A stretch of DNA of 64,000 nt from NCBI GenBank assembly GCA_002375495.1, contig DFLU01000009.1:1773-65772 (forward strand), given 5' to 3'. The notes beneath the pieces are model-generated. The model had not been told where the DNA came from and did not search any database. It saw nothing but the letters and a program-made list of their open reading frames with translations. Position 1 is the stretch's first letter; each line of letters starts with the position of its first letter. The position numbers and the translations under genes are program-made. The stretch comes from Flavobacteriaceae bacterium UBA3611. Lineage in GTDB: Bacteria > Bacteroidota > Bacteroidia > Flavobacteriales > Flavobacteriaceae. Positions 60,308 through 64,000 of the stretch are shown piece by piece.

Positions 60308-62182
60308 ATGGAAGAAAAAAAGTTTGATAAAAATTCGCTGATTGGGTTCTTGATTATTGGAGCCATCCTTATCTGGATGCTTTATATGAATAGCAACGAA
60401 GAAGCGAAACAAGAAGTTACTACAGAGCAGGTTGCAGATGAAACTACTGACGTGGCAGAAACTACCGAAACCAAGGAAGTAACGCCTACTGAAATTAATG
60501 CTGCTTCTGCTACCGATTCACTTGCTGTTGAAAATTTAAAAAACAGATTAGGTTCTTTCGCTTATTCAGGAACACTTCCTTCAGCAACTGAAGGAACTAC
60601 CACCATTCAAAATGATGTGCTCGAATTGAAGGTAAGCAATAAAGGTGGTCATATTGTGGAAGCCAAACTAAAAGAGCACACTACCTACACAGGTGAACAA
60701 GTATACCTAATTAAAGATGGTAATAACGACTTTAATCTTCAGTTTACAGCCGAAAACAGATTGCTGAATACCCGCGACCTATATTTTGAACCATCGGTAA
60801 GCAAGAGCGGTGAGAACAATGTACTTACCATGAAGCTTAAAACAGGTCCCGATACCTATTTGGCATATCGCTATGAGTTGAGCCCTGGTGAATATATGTT
60901 AGGGTTCAGTTTGAAATCGCAAGGATTAGAAGGCGTAATAGATATGTCGCAGCCTATGTACTTAGATTGGAAGTTAAAAGGGTTTAGACATGCGAAAAGC
61001 ATCACCTATGAAAATAGATATTCAAGGTTGACTTATGAGCATGAAGATGAAGACTTCAGTAAATTAGACCCTACCGGCGAAGATAGCGAGTTAGAGACCA
61101 ATGTAGATTGGATGAATTTCCGTCAGCACTTTTTCAGCTCAATGTTATTGACTGATACACCATTTAAAGAAGTAGCATTTTCTTCGACAGACTTAGTGAT
61201 TGATGAAGAGGTTGATACCGTTTTCACCAAAAAGTATGGCGCAAAAATTTTAATCGAACCAAAAGGCGGTGCGCTGGCCGAGAACATGAATATGTACTAT
61301 GGGCCAACAGATTACCAGATATTTAATGACTACGACAGAAACTTAGACGAAGCCATGCCTTTAGGGTGGGGTATTTTTGGGATGATCAATAAATATATTA
61401 TCATTCCTTTGTTTGGCTTGCTCATCGGCTTCTTGCCAGCGGGAATCGCCATTATCGTACTTACCATCCTTATTAAATTAGCCCTGTCTCCTGTTCAGTA
61501 CAAACAGTATTTGTCTCAAGCTAAAATGAAGGTCTTAAGACCCGAAATTGATGAGATTAAGAAAAAGTACGAGGGTAATAACATGAAGATTCAACAAGAA
61601 ACGATGAAACTTCAGAATATTGCAGGCGCAAGCCCGTTGAAGGGATGTCTTCCGGCAATTTTACAGATTCCTGTGTTCTACGCATTGTTTACATTTTTCC
61701 CTACGGCATTCGATTTACGCCAGAAAAGTTTTCTCTGGGCAGAAGATTTAAGTAGTTATGACACCATTGCAGAGCTGCCTTTCCATATACCTTTTTATGG
61801 AGATCACGTTAGTTTATTCCCCATCTTGGCATCTATTGCTATTGGTGCGTATATGCTGATGAGTGCAGGCCAGAGCATGCAGGCACAACAGCAGCCAGGC
61901 ATGCCGAATATGAAATTTTTAATGTATCTCTCGCCTTTATTTATGTTGGTGTTCTTCAACAACTATGCGAGTGGGCTTTCCCTTTATTACTTGGTTTCTA
62001 ACTTAATTACCATAGGAATCATGCTTGTGATAAAGAATTACATTATCGATGAAGATAAAATTCATGCGCAGATTCAGGTGAATAAGAAAAAGCCTAAGAA
62101 ACAGAACCGTTTCCAACGAAAAATGGCAGAGATGATGGAGCAGGCAGAAGAGCAGAAAAAAACACAGAAAAAGCGTAAGTAG
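60308..62182 (+). CDS. yidC: Membrane protein insertase YidC
   Basis: A 624-residue insertase with an N-terminal transmembrane anchor (SLIGFLIIGAILIWMLYM, about residues 9-26), a periplasmic beta-sandwich domain (about 85-345) and the conserved insertase core (about 350-585; INKYIIIPLFGLLIGFLPAGIAI; SLFPILASIAIGAYMLMSAGQSMQ in parts). It ends in a long basic tail (KKKPKKQNRFQRKM ... KTQKKRK) that would contact the ribosome. It inserts and folds inner-membrane proteins with or without SecYEG. It is downstream of pyrG; the ATG at 60308 gives the typical start. Confidence 0.97.
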   Translation: MEEKKFDKNSLIGFLIIGAILIWMLYMNSNEEAKQEVTTEQVADETTDVAETTETKEVTPTEINAASATDSLAVENLKNRLGSFAYSGTLPSATEGTTTIQNDVLELKVSNKGGHIVEAKLKEHTTYTGEQVYLIKDGNNDFNLQFTAENRLLNTRDLYFEPSVSKSGENNVLTMKLKTGPDTYLAYRYELSPGEYMLGFSLKSQGLEGVIDMSQPMYLDWKLKGFRHAKSITYENRYSRLTYEHEDEDFSKLDPTGEDSELETNVDWMNFRQHFFSSMLLTDTPFKEVAFSSTDLVIDEEVDTVFTKKYGAKILIEPKGGALAENMNMYYGPTDYQIFNDYDRNLDEAMPLGWGIFGMINKYIIIPLFGLLIGFLPAGIAIIVLTILIKLALSPVQYKQYLSQAKMKVLRPEIDEIKKKYEGNNMKIQQETMKLQNIAGASPLKGCLPAILQIPVFYALFTFFPTAFDLRQKSFLWAEDLSSYDTIAELPFHIPFYGDHVSLFPILASIAIGAYMLMSAGQSMQAQQQPGMPNMKFLMYLSPLFMLVFFNNYASGLSLYYLVSNLITIGIMLVIKNYIIDEDKIHAQIQVNKKKPKKQNRFQRKMAEMMEQAEEQKKTQKKRK

Positions 62183-62317
62183 AATATTGCTTTCCACTTT
62201 TCCTCCTTGAGTTGAAGATTGTGTAGCGGAACGTATTTTTGGCATTCTTTTTGAAAATTGACATACAAAGCATTCAATAGAATTTCAAAAAAAACGTTGG
62301 TTTTAAAAGAGTCATCT

Positions 62318-63010
62318 ATGAAACGTTCAATCATTTTTATTTTCACATTAGTACTTACCATACCCACGTTAATTGCCCAAGATGGGATTAACCAAACAGA
62401 TGCTGAAGGAAAACGCCATGGTGTCTGGAAGAAGTATTATCCCAATACCAAACAACTTCGGTACGAGGGTCAATTTGAGCATGGAAACGAAGTAGGTACT
62501 TTTAAATTCTACTGTCAGGAATGTGGCGATAATCCGACTACGGTGAAAGAATTTACTGGTAACAATAAAAGGGCTGAGGTCTCTTATTTTACGATCAAAG
62601 GAAAATTGGTGAGTAAGGGCATGATGGAAGGAAAAGACCGTGTTGGCGAGTGGATGTATTACCATAAAACGTCGAACCGCCCTATGAGTAAAGAGAATTA
62701 TTCGAAGGGAAAACTAGACGGTGTGCAGACTACTTTTTATCCCGACGGAAAAGTGACTGAAGAAATCACCTACGTAGACGGTGTGAAACAGGGTGAGAAC
62801 AATTACTATTCTCCTGAAAATGTGCTGTTAAAGAAGTTGATTTATCACAATGACCAATTGCATGGTCCTGCCGAATATTATGATGCCAATGGCAATGTAA
62901 CCATAAAGGGCTATTATAAAAATGGTAAAAAGCATGGACTTTGGCAGTACTTCAAAGATGGTAAATTAGAGTTGGAAGAAACCTTTCCGAAGCCAAAACA
63001 AAAACAGTAA
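62318..63010 (+). CDS. Secreted MORN-repeat protein
   Basis: From the ATG at 62318 the product is 230 residues with a signal peptide (MKRSIIFIFTLVLTIPTLIA; Q21). An upstream in-frame ATG 20 codons earlier would mask it. MORN-repeat-like units follow, about 23 residues each: GKRHGVWKKYYPNTKQLRYEGQFEHGNEVGTFKFY, GKLDGVQTTFYPDGKVTEEITY, GVKQGENNYY, DQLHGPAEYYDANGNVTIKGYY, GKKHGLWQYFKDGKLELEETF (in parts). In bacteria such MORN variant proteins are often labelled toxin-antitoxin-like; function is unknown. Confidence 0.85.
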   Translation: MKRSIIFIFTLVLTIPTLIAQDGINQTDAEGKRHGVWKKYYPNTKQLRYEGQFEHGNEVGTFKFYCQECGDNPTTVKEFTGNNKRAEVSYFTIKGKLVSKGMMEGKDRVGEWMYYHKTSNRPMSKENYSKGKLDGVQTTFYPDGKVTEEITYVDGVKQGENNYYSPENVLLKKLIYHNDQLHGPAEYYDANGNVTIKGYYKNGKKHGLWQYFKDGKLELEETFPKPKQKQ

Positions 63011-63079
63011 TTCTAGAAGAAATAATCGTAAAGCCGAAATTCCCAGATCGGGAGCATTTGGCATGCCCATGCTATGTTG

Positions 63080-63087
63080 TAACTTTG
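63080..63087 (+). promoter_or_regulatory. mnmA -7 box TAACTTTG, leaderless start predicted
   Basis: TAACTTTG ends four bases before the ATG at 63092, so transcription should begin at or next to the start codon. Confidence 0.4.
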
Positions 63088-63091
63088 TACC

Positions 63092-64000
63092 ATGAAAAAG
63101 AAAAAACGTGTTGTAGTAGGATTGAGCGGAGGTGTAGACTCCAGCGTTGCTGCCTATCTCTTGCAAGAGCAGGGATATGAAGTAATCGGTCTTTTTATGA
63201 AAAACTGGCACGATGATTCTGTGACCATCTCTAACGAATGTCCGTGGCTAGACGATAGCAACGATGCGATGTTGGTGGCACAGAAGCTAAATATTCCTTT
63301 TCAAACGGTAGACTTGAGCGAACAGTACAAAGAACGCATTGTAGACTATATGTTCCGCGAATATGAAATGGGTCGTACCCCAAATCCTGACGTGTTGTGC
63401 AACAGAGAGATCAAATTTGACGTCTTTATGAAGATTGCACTCGAATTAGGAGCCGATTTTGTAGCCACAGGTCATTATTGCCGAAAAAAAAGCTTTGAGA
63501 AAGACGGAACAATTATATATCAATTGGTTGCGGGAAAAGACCCAAACAAAGACCAATCGTATTTTTTATGCCAACTTTCACAAGAACAATTGGCAAAAAC
63601 GTTATTCCCTGTAGGAGAGTTGCTGAAGCCAGAAGTTCGCGAAATAGCAGCAGCGCAAGAGTTAGTGACCGCTGAGAAGAGAGACTCGCAAGGATTGTGT
63701 TTTATAGGAAAAGTACGCCTTCCTGAGTTTTTACAACAAAAATTGGCACCCAAAGAGGGAGACATCATTGAAGTAGCTCCAGATTTTGATGGGTATCATC
63801 AAAATGGACACCAAGAGACACTAGAAGAACTTTCAGCTAAATACGATTATAAAAAAACCGATGGAAAAGTAGTGGGATCCCATCAAGGAGCACATTACTT
63901 TACCAATGGGCAACGCAAGGGGCTAGCCGTTGGTGGTACACAAGAACCGCTGTTTGTAATCGCTACCGATGTAGATGAAAATGTGATCTATACGGGTCAA
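63092..64000 (+). CDS. mnmA: tRNA-specific 2-thiouridylase MnmA, 3' end outside window
   Basis: 303 codons from the ATG at 63092 to the window edge. MnmA adds sulfur to U34 of tRNA(Lys, Glu, Gln). P-loop motif [15 protein letters not shown] (about 7-21), catalytic Cys in [10 protein letters not shown] (about 98-107), SYFLCQLSQ (about 159), SQGLCFIG with the second Cys (about 203) and TNGQRKGL (about 273). A segment of about 50 residues after [17 protein letters not shown] is enlarged relative to the enterobacterial enzyme. The C-terminus is cut by the window. Confidence 0.95.
   Translation, partial: MKKKKRVVVGLSGGVDSSVAAYLLQEQGYEVIGLFMKNWHDDSVTISNECPWLDDSNDAMLVAQKLNIPFQTVDLSEQYKERIVDYMFREYEMGRTPNPDVLCNREIKFDVFMKIALELGADFVATGHYCRKKSFEKDGTIIYQLVAGKDPNKDQSYFLCQLSQEQLAKTLFPVGELLKPEVREIAAAQELVTAEKRDSQGLCFIGKVRLPEFLQQKLAPKEGDIIEVAPDFDGYHQNGHQETLEELSAKYDYKKTDGKVVGSHQGAHYFTNGQRKGLAVGGTQEPLFVIATDVDENVIYTGQ

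Noticed and set aside
62318..63010. MORN protein considered as an antitoxin of a TA pair
   Set aside because: It is secreted, no toxin gene is adjacent and mnmA follows as a separate gene; the TA label comes only from family naming.

Overview
The window reads as chromosome of a member of the Flavobacteriaceae (Bacteroidota), probably aquatic; the genus cannot be told from the sequence. The signs are type IX secretion (T9SS) C-terminal sorting domains on two proteins, -7 promoter boxes of the TAnnTTTG type with little Shine-Dalgarno signal, a carboxypeptidase-regulatory/TonB outer-membrane receptor, bacillithiol synthesis (bshC), a small DUF4295 ribosomal protein behind rpmB-rpmG, and low-GC intergenic DNA. 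I see no rRNA, tRNA, CRISPR array, transposase, phage gene or replication origin.

Layout. 1-12.4 kb (minus): two secreted HYR-domain surface proteins. One runs off the left edge. The other is a 3,633-residue mosaic of HYR/Ig-like modules, three C-type lectin domains, two parallel beta-helix regions, a haemagglutinin-like beta-solenoid and a T9SS tail. 12.8-14.7 kb: htpG (Hsp90) with a stress-type palindrome upstream. 15-17 kb: a TetR regulator and an ABC1/AarF kinase, flanked by two copies of the same long-spaced operator. 17.2-25.8 kb: an S9 peptidase, a ketoacyl-ACP synthase III, a TonB-dependent receptor behind a structured leader, a CoA-binding protein and a sodium:solute symporter. 25.9-30.2 kb: a BNR-repeat T9SS protein, recR and a glycosyltransferase. 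30.3-35.5 kb: a 2-oxoacid dehydrogenase E2, a thioredoxin-like protein, a DnaQ-type exonuclease with a DUF3820 tail, an FAH-family enzyme, an HPt protein and cinA. 35.6-39.4 kb: rpmB, rpmG, a DUF4295 gene, a GC-rich repeat, ftsY, a SET-domain gene and rimO. 39.5-47 kb: a sialidase-like lipoprotein, a glycosyltransferase, a TPR lipoprotein, two orphan genes and an M14 peptidase. 47.3-53 kb: bshC, cbpM/cbpA, and an ATP-grasp ligase paired with a QEGLA/MATCAP-type peptidase. 53-64 kb: guaA, a LysM lipoprotein, an OsmC protein, DUF922 and DUF3820 proteins, a YhcH-family protein, pyrG, yidC, a MORN-repeat protein and a partial mnmA.

The middle and right parts are mostly ordinary housekeeping. The unusual material is the nested-domain adhesin, the paired operators around tetR-abc1 with a tiny transcription unit behind the second, the leader/attenuator-like RNA upstream of the TonB receptor, several palindromic intergenic repeats, a seven-copy heptamer array touching a start codon, and the ligase-peptidase pair. 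I found no defence, secondary-metabolite or mobile system, and nothing I would call with confidence a wholly new multi-gene system.
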